From CAWHOW01 sp963831005 (GTDB taxonomy: Bacteria; Bacteroidota; Bacteroidia; Bacteroidales; CG2-30-32-10): a stretch of DNA of 64,000 nucleotides. Under the pieces are notes generated by a model that was given only the letters and a program-made list of their open reading frames with translations, made no database searches and was not told the origin of the DNA. The stretch covers positions 62,001 to 126,000 of the forward strand of contig CAWHOW010000049.1 in NCBI GenBank assembly GCA_963831005.1, written 5' to 3'. The translations under genes and the position numbers were made by a program. Positions 1-9,174 of this stretch are shown one piece after another (position 1 is the stretch's first letter; each line of letters begins with the position of its first letter).

Positions 1-3000
1 ATTATAAACTCTATTACAATACCAGCAACAGTTTAAGTGGTGCATCTCAAATAGGCACTACGGTAGCTTCCGGTGTTGCTTCCGGTGGCACGGTTACCTT
101 CTCGGGTTTATCAACTACTATTAATAGTGGTACCACAGGTTATTTTTGGGTACTTGCCGATATAGCCGGGACAGCCACTGCAGGAAAAACTATCAATATT
201 GCGGCGTCGCCAACAATCACCTTTAGCCCTGTTGCAGTTTCTACTTCAGGTAGTATTTCGGCCGGTGGCGCGCAAACATTTACTGCTGCTCCCACACCGG
301 TTATCACTATTGCAGATAACGCCCCACAGGTTACTGCAGCAAGTGTTGCACAGGGAACACTCAATGTTGTTTTGCATCAATCACAATTGACTGTAACTAC
401 TGCCAATGCTACACTTACTGGTATGACGTGTACTACAGCAGGAAATTATATTTCGGCAGATGTTATCAATCTTAAAGTTTGGTATTCAAACAGCAGCACT
501 TTCAGCACAGGCGGTTCTACTCTTTTAAGTACTTATACCACACCAGGCGCAGCAGGGGCTAAAACATTTCCCTCCTTTGCTTCTCAAATCATTAACAGCG
601 GAACAACAGGATTTATTTATATCACCGCGGATATTGCAACAGGAGCTACAGTTGGACACGCTATTAATGTAAATGCTCTAACTACCGGTAACTTTACTTT
701 TAGTTCTGGATCAGTATCAGGTTCAACAACGATAGGAGGAACACAGACTTTTAGTGCTGCTTCCGCTCCGGTTATTACTCTTGCAGATAATGGTGCTCCG
801 GATAATGATTACCAGGTTGTTGCAGGATATGTTGCTAAGGGAGCAACCAATGTTATTTTGCATCAATCACAATTGGGTGTAGCTACCGGCTTTGCCATAC
901 TTACAGGTATGACATGCACTACAGCCGGGTCATATGCTTCTGCTGATATTACCAATCTTAAAGTATGGTATTCAAACAGCAGCACTTTCAGCGCAGGCGG
1001 TTCTACTCTTTTAAGTACTTATACAACACCTGGCGTAGCAGGAACAAAAACATTTCCTGCCTTTACTTCTCAAACCATTTATAACGGAACAACCGGTTAT
1101 ATTTATATAACAGCAGATATTGCGGCAGGAGCTACCGCTGGTCATACTATTAATGTAAATGCTCTTACTACTGCTAACTTTACTTTTAGTTCGGGATCAA
1201 AATCAGGTTCAACTACGGCAGGTGGCTTACAAACAATCGCTACGTGTGCTATTACAAGCACAGCTACAGGTGGACTCTGGAGCGCCACATCCACATGGGT
1301 TGGCGGGGTAGTACCTACCAGTACATGCAATGTGAACATTGTTAGTGGTGCAGTCGTAACTCTTGATGATGCAGTAGGTGCTGATGTTACAATTAATTCT
1401 TTAACTTTAAATGGAACATTACTTTATACAACCATAAATTATGGATTAATTATTAGTGGGACAACAACAGTTAGCGGAACTGGAGAATTTGATGATTTTG
1501 GAAAATATGTATTATTAGAAGGGACAACAGAAGTTATGAATGGAGGATATTGGTATGCTTTTTCAAATGGAACAAATTGGTGCGGTGAACTCATAATTGC
1601 TAATGGGGTTACTATGACTGTGGATGCAGGGGGGGCATTGTCCTGTAATAATACATATTCTTCGTATGCTTATAATGTTCTTGATCTTGGAACTACCGCA
1701 GATGCATATTTAGTAATTAATGGTACATTATATATTAATAATGTAACTACTGCAGCCGGTTGCATTTGGACGTATAATGGTGATGGTGATATAACAATTG
1801 GTAATGGTGGTACCTGTAACTTTTATCAGGGCACTTTTGCTAACCCTACTTTTCCTTGTATAGTATATGCAGCCACGGGCAGCAATCTTGTTTTTTCAGG
1901 AGGTTCTTGTACTTCTGTAGTAGCTTTATGGCCTGCTGCTGCAGCACTCTATCCTCCTTATAATGTTACAGTTAATTCAAGCGGTACTATTACAACAGAT
2001 GCTGCCAAAACAATAAATGGAACATTAACCCTGCAAGCCGGTACTCTTGCATACGGTGGCACTTTGACTATGGGTGCGGGGTCAACTATTTACAGGTCAG
2101 CAGGCACATTATCATTTACATCTCTTCAATTGTCTTTGACTAATTATAATTTAGATTATGATAATTTTGCTGCAAATATTACTACAGGAACTGAATGTGT
2201 CCCTAATGCTACTTCTACTACTGCGTTAAAAAATTTAACTATCGAATCTTCAGGAGGCTATGGTGTAACATTAAATGCCCCTACCACTGTTAATACTGCT
2301 TTAACATTAACATCCGGGATTCTTACAACTACTGCAGCCCATTCATTAACAATTTCAAACACGGCAACAAGCGGAGTTTCAGGTGGCTCAACCACTTCAT
2401 TTGTTGACGGACCTTTAATTTGGGTTTTGCCTGCAGGTTTATCAGCATCAGCATCAGTATATACTTTTCCGTTGGGCGCAGGCGGGACTTATTTGCCAAT
2501 ATCATATACAACACTTACTACAGCAGCCACAGGGCCTATAATTACAGCGCAGGCATATGGTACAGGCCCTACAGGAACAGCTGATGGCTCAACTATAACA
2601 AACGTAAGTTCTACTGAATATTGGTTAACTTCAGCTTCGGTCCCCGCAAATTATACAAGCGGCTCCGTTTCTCTTACACGCCAGACAGCTCTTGGAAGTT
2701 TTGCATTAATTGGAAGAAGTTCTAACAATGCAGCTCTATCTTATGGTTCTATCGGTGGTACTCCAAGTGGTACTTCCATAAATAATTCCAATGTAACAGC
2801 CAACAGCTTAGGCTACCTTGCAATGGGATGCCCTCCTACTACCAACTACTATTGGGGAGGTACAACCGGTAATTATACCGGAGCATGGACAACAGGTACG
2901 CCCTGGGGTACTTCCACAGCTAGTGGCGCTACCAAAGCATGGCCTGCAGCCGGTAGCTATAGTGCTAATTTTAATACCACAACCGGTGGTGGTGGTGTTG

Positions 3001-6000
3001 CAACCATTCCAAGCTCCATCAGTGTTGTACCATTTAATGTTTTAATAAATGCGGCCAATAATACTTTTAATACAAGTGGTTCAACAGGCGCTTTAACAGC
3101 GCCCATTGCGCTTGGTGCAAATACCCTTACGCTGGCCCCTGTTTCTGCTGCTTATTCTCTTACTTTATCAGGCATTATCAGCGGAACAGGAGGTATTAGT
3201 AATACTACGGGAACAAGTATTTTAAGCGGGGCAAACACTTATACAGGAACAACAACTTTAAGTTCAGGGACGCTCGACATTAATAACGCTACGGCAATTG
3301 GCACAGGTACGTTCACTATTACTACCGGCACGATAGACAATACAAGCGGCAGTGCAATCACGTTAAGCAATAATAATGTGCAAAACTGGAATGGTGACTT
3401 TACCTTTACAGGCACAAATGCCTTAAATATAGGCACTGGCGCTGTTGCCATGAATGCCGCACGTCAGGTAACTGTCAGCTCAGGCACGCTCACCACTGGA
3501 GGTATTATAAGCGGTGCAACCTTCAGACTGACGAAAGCAGGAAGCGGGGCATTAACACTTAGCGGAGCAAATACTTATACCGGAGGTACAACCCTAAGTG
3601 CAGGAACGCTTAATATAAACAATGCCAGTGCACTTGGTACTATTGCAGGAACATTCATAATAAATGGAGGTACTATTGACAATACTACTGCGGGGTCAAT
3701 TACTACTGTTAATTATCCTCAGACATGGGGTGGTGACTTTACTTTCACAGGTAGCCAAAACCTTAATTTGGGGACAGGAGTAGTTTCAATGAGCGCCAGC
3801 CGCACAGTTACCATTTCTTCAAATACACTTACAGTTGGCGGGGTTATTTTGGGCGCTTTCAGTTTAACTAAAACAGGCGCCGGTACTCTAACACTTTCAG
3901 GAGCAAATTCATATTCCGGAAAAACAATCATTACTTCAGGAACACTGGCTTTAGGCGCAACAAATACATTGCCTTCTGGCAAAAATGTAATTTTAAATGG
4001 CGGTATCCTAAGCGGTTCGGCAACTTATGGGCAGGCAGGATTAGGCACATTAGGACTTACAGATAATTCTACCATTGCTCTTGGAGCAGGAACAAGTACT
4101 TTGGCATTTGCAAATAGCAGTTCAAATAGTGGTGATGCTACATGGACTGGCGGCAAAACTTTAACTATTACCGGGTGGACTGGTACTGCTACTACCGGAC
4201 CCGGTACCGGAGGAAGAATATTTTTCGGAGGCGCTGCAGGTACTTTAACTGCTGGTCAATTGGCACAAATCAGTTTTACTGGTTATACAGGAGCTATGCT
4301 TACCGCCAGTGGCGAATTAGTTCCCGTATCAGCTCCCTGTTCAGCTCCAACAACACAGGCAAGCGGATTTAGCACCAATACCGTAACTACAAATTCAATG
4401 AATTATGCTTTTACAAGAGGAAATGGAAATGATGTACTGGTTATTTGCAAAGCGGGTTCTGCGCCTACTGCTCCCACCTGCGGAACTACGTACTCAGCAA
4501 GCGCCACTTATGGAAGCGGAACAGCAGTGGGAGGTGGGTATTGTGTGTATAATGGAACTGCAGCGGGTATTTCAACACCTACTGGAAATATAGCCATTAC
4601 AGGACTTACTGGGGGTACAACGTATTATTTTGAGGTTTATGAGTATAATACAACGGGTACTTGTTATGATCTTACTGCTTTGACAGGGAGTGCTACAACC
4701 ACCACTTGTCAAACCATGAATGGTTACCCACATCCCCAATTGACCGGTTTTGTTATTAATTCCTGTAAAACAGGGACCGGTTGTGCAGCAGATGAAAGTC
4801 TGGAAGAAGGCAGTAATGAAATGTGTATTTTCAACTCCGGCCCAACACCCATCCCTGTTACCAACAGCGCTACAGCCGCCGCTAATATTGCTTTATATTA
4901 TGGTTCAACTATTGGAAGTGGTGACTGGGAGAATTATTCAAGTTCCTATGTTTCGGATCCCGTAGGATATTGTGCACTTTTAAATACTACAGCTGGTTGC
5001 GGCCACACTTTATTTATAGATGCTTTAACTGCAGGTACCATACCTGCAAATTCGATATTTTTGATAACAAGCCAATCGCCAAATTATCCTTACAACTTTA
5101 ATAGTTTGTGTGGTATTTGTCCTTATATTTATGTGCTTTTTTCAATCAGCCCTTATTGGACATGTTGTGCTCATGAAGAAGGTGGACGAACCGGAAATTT
5201 TGCAAATACAGCCAGCGGGATCAGGTATTTTGGAACATCCATAACTGACAATACAAGTGTTAACACTACTTGGTATTACCAGTATAACCCAGGAACCAGT
5301 GGTCAGGCTTGGAGCCCTGATGACACACCCGGCGATGAAATATCTTATGATATTGCAACAAGCTCTAATGCAACAAGTGGCAATCCTTTGGCACCATCTC
5401 AATATTTTACTAATGCATGTACAAGTGTAGGAACAACAATTTTACCTATAAATTTATTATCCTTTACAGCCGATTGCAATACATTGAATCAAACAGTAAA
5501 TATTAATTGGTCAACCGCCAGTGAAACTAATAATGATTATTTTACAATTGAGCGCAGCAAGGATGGAGAAACGTGGGAAATTGTTACTGTAGTTAAAGGA
5601 GCAGGCAACAGTAATGATCTGATTAATTATAATGTTAATGATGATGCGCCTTCTTCTACTGTTTCTTATTACAGGTTAAAACAAACAGATTTCAACGGCG
5701 TTTCGAACACTTTTAATCCAGTCGCAGTTTCATGTAATTCGAATGCCACAGATTATTTTGTGTTGAAACCAAATCCGGCAATTGACGAAGTAACATGTTC
5801 TGTGGTTGCTTCCGAAGATAACAATGCCACTATAGAGATCATAAATTATCTTGGTCAGAAAATATGTATTAAGAATTGTAACCTGCTTAAAGGCTCTAAT
5901 GATTTTAAAGTGGATGTTTCGCCATTCAGTAATGGAATGTACACCGTGATAGTCTATTCGTCAAATGGAAAATTGATTGACACTAAGCAATTGGTTGTAC

Positions 6001-6011
6001 AAAAAAGATAA
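1..6011 (+). CDS. Giant T9SS-exported beta-repeat surface protein, 5' end outside window
   Basis: The frame is open from the window edge (first full codon at 3), so start and signal peptide lie upstream. About 2000 residues are visible. In order: three copies of a roughly 155-residue module (partial to about 310, then about 312-768 and 777-1233) sharing VILHQSQL-, LKVWYSNSSTF- and GYIYITADIA-type segments; a G8-like stretch near 1240-1420; a long Gly/Thr/Ser-rich beta region; three autotransporter-associated beta-strand repeats (SGANTYTGGTTLSAGTL type) near 3200, 3530 and 3860; an Fn3-like segment; a lamin-tail-like Cys-containing segment near 4740; and a type A T9SS sorting domain (about 5755-6008, LKPNPAIDE, ending LVVQKR). 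The C-terminal signal implies export through T9SS and surface attachment or release. Adhesin or matrix roles are inference. No frame break was seen. Confidence 0.9.
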   Translation, partial: YKLYYNTSNSLSGASQIGTTVASGVASGGTVTFSGLSTTINSGTTGYFWVLADIAGTATAGKTINIAASPTITFSPVAVSTSGSISAGGAQTFTAAPTPVITIADNAPQVTAASVAQGTLNVVLHQSQLTVTTANATLTGMTCTTAGNYISADVINLKVWYSNSSTFSTGGSTLLSTYTTPGAAGAKTFPSFASQIINSGTTGFIYITADIATGATVGHAINVNALTTGNFTFSSGSVSGSTTIGGTQTFSAASAPVITLADNGAPDNDYQVVAGYVAKGATNVILHQSQLGVATGFAILTGMTCTTAGSYASADITNLKVWYSNSSTFSAGGSTLLSTYTTPGVAGTKTFPAFTSQTIYNGTTGYIYITADIAAGATAGHTINVNALTTANFTFSSGSKSGSTTAGGLQTIATCAITSTATGGLWSATSTWVGGVVPTSTCNVNIVSGAVVTLDDAVGADVTINSLTLNGTLLYTTINYGLIISGTTTVSGTGEFDDFGKYVLLEGTTEVMNGGYWYAFSNGTNWCGELIIANGVTMTVDAGGALSCNNTYSSYAYNVLDLGTTADAYLVINGTLYINNVTTAAGCIWTYNGDGDITIGNGGTCNFYQGTFANPTFPCIVYAATGSNLVFSGGSCTSVVALWPAAAALYPPYNVTVNSSGTITTDAAKTINGTLTLQAGTLAYGGTLTMGAGSTIYRSAGTLSFTSLQLSLTNYNLDYDNFAANITTGTECVPNATSTTALKNLTIESSGGYGVTLNAPTTVNTALTLTSGILTTTAAHSLTISNTATSGVSGGSTTSFVDGPLIWVLPAGLSASASVYTFPLGAGGTYLPISYTTLTTAATGPIITAQAYGTGPTGTADGSTITNVSSTEYWLTSASVPANYTSGSVSLTRQTALGSFALIGRSSNNAALSYGSIGGTPSGTSINNSNVTANSLGYLAMGCPPTTNYYWGGTTGNYTGAWTTGTPWGTSTASGATKAWPAAGSYSANFNTTTGGGGVATIPSSISVVPFNVLINAANNTFNTSGSTGALTAPIALGANTLTLAPVSAAYSLTLSGIISGTGGISNTTGTSILSGANTYTGTTTLSSGTLDINNATAIGTGTFTITTGTIDNTSGSAITLSNNNVQNWNGDFTFTGTNALNIGTGAVAMNAARQVTVSSGTLTTGGIISGATFRLTKAGSGALTLSGANTYTGGTTLSAGTLNINNASALGTIAGTFIINGGTIDNTTAGSITTVNYPQTWGGDFTFTGSQNLNLGTGVVSMSASRTVTISSNTLTVGGVILGAFSLTKTGAGTLTLSGANSYSGKTIITSGTLALGATNTLPSGKNVILNGGILSGSATYGQAGLGTLGLTDNSTIALGAGTSTLAFANSSSNSGDATWTGGKTLTITGWTGTATTGPGTGGRIFFGGAAGTLTAGQLAQISFTGYTGAMLTASGELVPVSAPCSAPTTQASGFSTNTVTTNSMNYAFTRGNGNDVLVICKAGSAPTAPTCGTTYSASATYGSGTAVGGGYCVYNGTAAGISTPTGNIAITGLTGGTTYYFEVYEYNTTGTCYDLTALTGSATTTTCQTMNGYPHPQLTGFVINSCKTGTGCAADESLEEGSNEMCIFNSGPTPIPVTNSATAAANIALYYGSTIGSGDWENYSSSYVSDPVGYCALLNTTAGCGHTLFIDALTAGTIPANSIFLITSQSPNYPYNFNSLCGICPYIYVLFSISPYWTCCAHEEGGRTGNFANTASGIRYFGTSITDNTSVNTTWYYQYNPGTSGQAWSPDDTPGDEISYDIATSSNATSGNPLAPSQYFTNACTSVGTTILPINLLSFTADCNTLNQTVNINWSTASETNNDYFTIERSKDGETWEIVTVVKGAGNSNDLINYNVNDDAPSSTVSYYRLKQTDFNGVSNTFNPVAVSCNSNATDYFVLKPNPAIDEVTCSVVASEDNNATIEIINYLGQKICIKNCNLLKGSNDFKVDVSPFSNGMYTVIVYSSNGKLIDTKQLVVQKR

Positions 6012-6014
6012 ATT

Positions 6015-6044
6015 AAAAAAGCCCTGATTTATCAGGGCTTTTTT
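6015..6044. terminator. Bidirectional intrinsic terminator between convergent genes
   Basis: A perfect inverted repeat, AAAAAAGCCCTGAT, 2-nt loop, ATCAGGGCTTTTTT, lies 4 nt after the stop of the giant surface gene. It has an A tract on one side and a T tract on the other, so it can terminate both strands. The minus-strand U32 gene ends inside it (stop at 6032-6034), so its last codons (LKKP) are part of the hairpin. Confidence 0.85.
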
Positions 6045-7306
6045 AATTCCTGTTCTGAATCCACAAGTTTATATACCTTATCGTTTCTCCTTACAAGTTC
6101 TGTTATGGGAATGGAGCAAACAACGCCTTTTACTGCAGATTGAGATTTTTCCAGGGCAATGCGAATCTCAGAAACCTTTATTTCTGCAACACCTGTTGTT
6201 GGACCTATTACTAATATATCATCTGCAACGCTTAGTTCGTTTGTCTCTATTTTTATTTCTGCAACATTCAATTTAGAAAAATAGTTAGTCACTTTGCCCA
6301 CATACACTTTTGTTTTCGTTGTGCGCGAACCATATTGCTCCGCCCATTCACCTGTTTTTCTTCCCAGATAATAACCATCCCAGAATCCACGATTATAAAC
6401 AGAACCAAGTCGCAACATCCACTCATCGATCTTTTCTTTAGTATATGTTTCATCAAAAACAGCATCAACTGCTTCTCGGTAACAGGCTGTAACAGTTTTT
6501 ACATATTCCGGTGAACGTCCCCGTCCTTCTATTTTAAGTACGCAAACTCCTGCCTGTATTATTTTATCAAGAAAACCAATGGTACAAAGGTCTTTTGGCG
6601 ACATAATATATTCCTTATCAACTTCAAGTTCATATCCTTCTTCTTTGTCTTTAACAAGATATGATCTTCTGCAAAGCTGTAGGCATGCTCCACGATTAGC
6701 AGAATAATTCATGTTGTCAAGACTCAGATAACATTTTCCCGATATAGCCATACATAAAGCGCCATGCACAAACACTTCTATCTTTATTAGGTTTCCCGAA
6801 GGTCCTTTGATCTGTTCTTTTTCAATTGACTTAACTATTTCAGCAACCTGTTTCAGCGAAAGCTCCCTAGCTGTTACTATAACATCTGCAAATTGCGAAT
6901 AATACTTAACTGCTTCTATGTTTGTAATATTGCACTGTGTTGACATGTGAACTTCCATCCCTGCTTTCTTTGCATACGTTATGACTGACATGTCGGAAGC
7001 AATAATGGCTGTAATGTTATTTTCTTTTGCTGCGTCAACAATCGATTTCATCAAATCCACTTCACCGTCATAAATAATGGTATTAAGGGTAAGATATGTT
7101 TTAATGTTTTTCTCTTTGCAGATAGATGAAATCTCGCGCAGATCTTCTAATGTAAAGTTGTTTGAAGAGCGGGAGCGCATGTTAAGCTGTCCTATTCCAA
7201 AATATACGGCATCAGCTTTACCCTGTATTGCTGCAATAAGCGATTCGTACGAACCGACAGGAGACATTATTTCTATATCTTTCGACGAGCCTTTCATTAC
7301 ATGCAA
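6032..7306 (-). CDS. Peptidase U32 family protein (TrhP/RlhA-like)
   Basis: This 424-residue protein carries the U32 signature EVFVHGALCMAISGKCYLS (about residues 179-197) followed by the CLQLCRR pair of cysteines. In the family these residues belong to a cysteine cluster. Characterised members (TrhP/YegQ, RlhA) hydroxylate tRNA U34 or 23S rRNA using prephenate-derived chemistry, and older annotation calls them collagenase-like proteases. RNA hydroxylation is the likelier role here, but the sequence alone does not separate the subfamilies. The barrel-like N-terminal half (EIMSPVGSYESL, DAVYFGIG) is typical. A second ATG three codons in (7297) is an equally good start. It is monocistronic and convergent with the upstream surface gene. 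Confidence 0.88.
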   Translation of the reverse strand: MHVMKGSSKDIEIMSPVGSYESLIAAIQGKADAVYFGIGQLNMRSRSSNNFTLEDLREISSICKEKNIKTYLTLNTIIYDGEVDLMKSIVDAAKENNITAIIASDMSVITYAKKAGMEVHMSTQCNITNIEAVKYYSQFADVIVTARELSLKQVAEIVKSIEKEQIKGPSGNLIKIEVFVHGALCMAISGKCYLSLDNMNYSANRGACLQLCRRSYLVKDKEEGYELEVDKEYIMSPKDLCTIGFLDKIIQAGVCVLKIEGRGRSPEYVKTVTACYREAVDAVFDETYTKEKIDEWMLRLGSVYNRGFWDGYYLGRKTGEWAEQYGSRTTKTKVYVGKVTNYFSKLNVAEIKIETNELSVADDILVIGPTTGVAEIKVSEIRIALEKSQSAVKGVVCSIPITELVRRNDKVYKLVDSEQELKKP

Positions 7307-7427
7307 AATTACAAAAAATATAGCAGCAGCATAAATCAGTATGAAGGTCTGGGTTGAGAAACGCTTTTCTGTTAATGGTTTTTGATGAGTTTAAATTAAT
7401 AATAAACAGCCTTTCATAATATTTATT

Positions 7428-7435
7428 TATTTTTG
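7428..7435 (+). promoter_or_regulatory. Possible -7 element (TATTTTTG)
   Basis: TATTTTTG fits the Bacteroidota TAnnTTTG -7 consensus and lies 38 nt upstream of the lipoprotein ATG at 7473. No TTTG was found at the expected -33 position, so support is modest. Confidence 0.35.
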
Positions 7436-7472
7436 TCTTGTAATATTTATGTATACATTTAATAATACTATC

Positions 7473-7991
7473 ATGAAAAAAATAATTCCTGTTTTCAGTT
7501 TGTTGTTTATAATGACAATGCTAATTTCCTGCGGACCTACTTCGGACGATGCAATAAAGTATAATGATTTGCTTGTTGGACAGCAGACAAAAGTTTTTGA
7601 AAAAGAATCAGCCTTAATTGATGCATTGCAGAAGAATGCTAATGATAAGATCGACCCTTTGTACAAGGAACTGTTAGCGCAAATAGATAAGGCAAGTGAT
7701 ACTCTTGAAAAGATTGGCAAATTTGACGGCAAAACAGATATGAAAGATGCGGTTGCGAAAGTTCTTGCAACATATAAAACTGTAGCAACAAATGAATATC
7801 CGGAAATGATAAGGATTTCAAAAATGCCTGATTCCCTTTATTCGCAGGATGATGATAACAAAAGAATGGACCTTTCGAAAAAGATAGATGATGAGTTGGA
7901 TAAATCAGTTAACGATTTCCTTGAAGTACAGAAAGCCTTCTCGGTAAAATATAAATTTGAATTATCAGTTGCAGAGAAAGAAAAGAAATAA
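7473..7991 (+). CDS. Small predicted lipoprotein of unknown function
   Basis: The ATG at 7473 is preferred over 7449 because it opens directly into a lipoprotein signal: MKK, a hydrophobic stretch, then lipobox LISC (Cys at residue 19). The mature part, about 150 residues, is predicted largely helical and charged (Lys/Asp/Glu rich). It contains a YNDLLVGQQTKVFEKE segment of a kind seen in uncharacterised Bacteroidota and spirochaete surface lipoproteins. No catalytic motif is visible. It is expected to be anchored in the inner or outer membrane, facing the periplasm. The gene stands alone, with a possible promoter upstream and a strong terminator downstream. Confidence 0.8.
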   Translation: MKKIIPVFSLLFIMTMLISCGPTSDDAIKYNDLLVGQQTKVFEKESALIDALQKNANDKIDPLYKELLAQIDKASDTLEKIGKFDGKTDMKDAVAKVLATYKTVATNEYPEMIRISKMPDSLYSQDDDNKRMDLSKKIDDELDKSVNDFLEVQKAFSVKYKFELSVAEKEKK

Positions 7992-8008
7992 TTACAGGAA
8001 TCCTTTTG

Positions 8009-8040
8009 AAAACCGCCTCAAGCAAAGAGGTGGTTTTTTT
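8009..8040 (+). terminator. Intrinsic terminator after lipoprotein gene
   Basis: AAACCGCCTC, a short loop (AAGCAAA), then GAGGTGGTTT with one G-T wobble, followed by a run of T. It starts 18 nt after the stop at 7991. Confidence 0.8.
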
Positions 8041-8051
8041 ATTAAAGACAA

Positions 8052-8213
8052 ATGAGTAAGAAGTCGAAAATAAAGAAACTGATAGAAGCCGATGAACGTG
8101 AAAAGCGCAAGGAAGATGGCTATTATGACGGACGTTTTCGCACAAAGACGGTACCAGATAAAAAGAAAAAATATAAACGCAAAAAGAGATTCGCCAACGG
8201 CGAATCTGAATAG
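8052..8213 (+). CDS. Short basic protein, C-terminus supplied by a REP palindrome
   Basis: A 53-codon frame starts at ATG 8052 (MSKKSKIKKL) and encodes a very Lys/Arg-rich product with a YYDGRF segment and a KKKKYKRKKR basic tail. Small basic proteins of this style (DGYYDGRF..KKKYKRK) occur in other Bacteroidota, as far as I recall, so I regard it as a real gene, perhaps nucleic-acid binding. The last residues, RFANGESE, and the stop TAG come from the first REP hairpin (8187-8207), so the native 3' end was replaced or extended by the repeat. It lies just after the terminator of the lipoprotein gene. Confidence 0.55.
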   Translation: MSKKSKIKKLIEADEREKRKEDGYYDGRFRTKTVPDKKKKYKRKKRFANGESE

Positions 8214-8281
8214 GACATAAAAGAGATTTGCCAACGGCAAATCTGAACAGAACACATAAGGGATTCGCCATAGGCGAATCT
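8187..8281 (+). repeat. Three REP-type palindromes upstream of RAYT gene
   Basis: Three hairpins spaced about 37 bp: AGATTCGCC-AAC-GGCGAATCT (8187-8207), AGATTTGCC-AAC-GGCAAATCT (8224-8244) and GATTCGCC-ATA-GGCGAATC (8262-8280). Each is followed by TGAA. The second carries compensatory changes (TTTGCC pairs with GGCAAA), which argues that the fold is what is conserved. Position just before a REP-associated transposase gene is the classical arrangement. Confidence 0.88.
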
Positions 8282-8300
8282 GAACAAATAATTACGACAT

Positions 8301-8831
8301 TTGGGATACACGATTACAAGAAAATACAGAATAGAATCGAACAGGAAGAAAGGGTTTGATTACACATCCCCTGCTGGGTATTTTATTACAATGTGTATAA
8401 AAAATAAAGATTTATTATTATCGGATATTGATAAAAATGGAAAAGTAAACCTTACCGAAATTGGCAAAATAATAGAAGCGGAGTGGTTGAAAACGGAGAC
8501 TGTCAGGGAGAATGTAAAATTAGGTGGGTATGTAATTATGCCAGATCATTTTCATGGAGTAATTATCATTACCAAGAAAAACATATCAGATAATATTGAA
8601 AAACCTATAGTTCAATTTCGCAAATTAATTGCAGGGTCAATAGGTTCTATGATAAATCAAGTAAAATCGAAATCCACAAAAAGAATAATAAAAGCAGGTT
8701 ATACAGAATTTAAATGGCAACAGAATTATTTCGACAGGATTATTTATACAAAAGAAGAAAAAGAAATCATTGAAAATTATATTAAGTTAAATCCGATTAA
8801 ATGGATTGAAAAAAAGAAATCAAGTGATTAA
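8301..8831 (+). CDS. REP-associated tyrosine transposase (RAYT, Y1/HUH)
   Basis: This 176-residue protein of the TnpA-REP family has the N-terminal GFDYTSPAGYFITMC segment, the HUH motif in VIMPDHFHGVI, and the late ENYIKLNPIKW segment that carries the probable catalytic tyrosine. Family members cut and rejoin single-stranded DNA at REP hairpins, and three such hairpins sit directly upstream. No ATG precedes the conserved N-terminus: the frame closes at 8289 and TTG at 8301 is the first usable start, so expression may be weak. The gene overlaps the next coding frame by a few bases. It is probably an inserted element separating two unrelated genes. Confidence 0.9.
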   Translation: MGYTITRKYRIESNRKKGFDYTSPAGYFITMCIKNKDLLLSDIDKNGKVNLTEIGKIIEAEWLKTETVRENVKLGGYVIMPDHFHGVIIITKKNISDNIEKPIVQFRKLIAGSIGSMINQVKSKSTKRIIKAGYTEFKWQQNYFDRIIYTKEEKEIIENYIKLNPIKWIEKKKSSD

Positions 8832-9174
8832 AATTACAGTTGCTTCAAATACAATTAAAAAAACGGCACATAAAGAGATTGCCGATCTTGTAGTTAAGGA
8901 AAATGATGTTCTTTATTATGAATACGAATCATTCGATTCTGTTGGTATGATTGCTGAATACCATATTTCTGATCTTACCGTGTTAATTATTTACCAGGAA
9001 AAAACGGAATATCATTATCCTGAAAGATTAAAAGAAGCAATGCCCGGGGCCGATTCAGGAAAAGGAATATTTTACTTTAAAGCTTTAAAAACAGGGCGTA
9101 CAACACTTACTATTAAACACACAATCAGAAGAAAAATGGAAAGGGAGATGGTTTATAATATCATTGTGGAATAA
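8824..9174 (+). CDS. Possible chagasin/I42-like protein, N-terminus uncertain
   Basis: The frame is open from TTG 8806. GTG at 8824 gives a product beginning VIKITVASNT. The C-terminal part (GIFYFKALKTGRTTLTIKHT, then EMVYNIIVE) resembles the last strands of chagasin-type I42 cysteine-protease inhibitors, where a GxxxFxFxAxxxG segment is followed by a strand ending in V.V. The central NPTTGY-type loop is not recognisable, so this is a weak assignment. There is no signal peptide or good ribosome site. The start overlaps the RAYT gene, so the 5' end may have been lost when that element inserted. The 3' end overlaps the convergent DUF6873 gene by 14 nt. Confidence 0.5.
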   Translation: MIKITVASNTIKKTAHKEIADLVVKENDVLYYEYESFDSVGMIAEYHISDLTVLIIYQEKTEYHYPERLKEAMPGADSGKGIFYFKALKTGRTTLTIKHTIRRKMEREMVYNIIVE

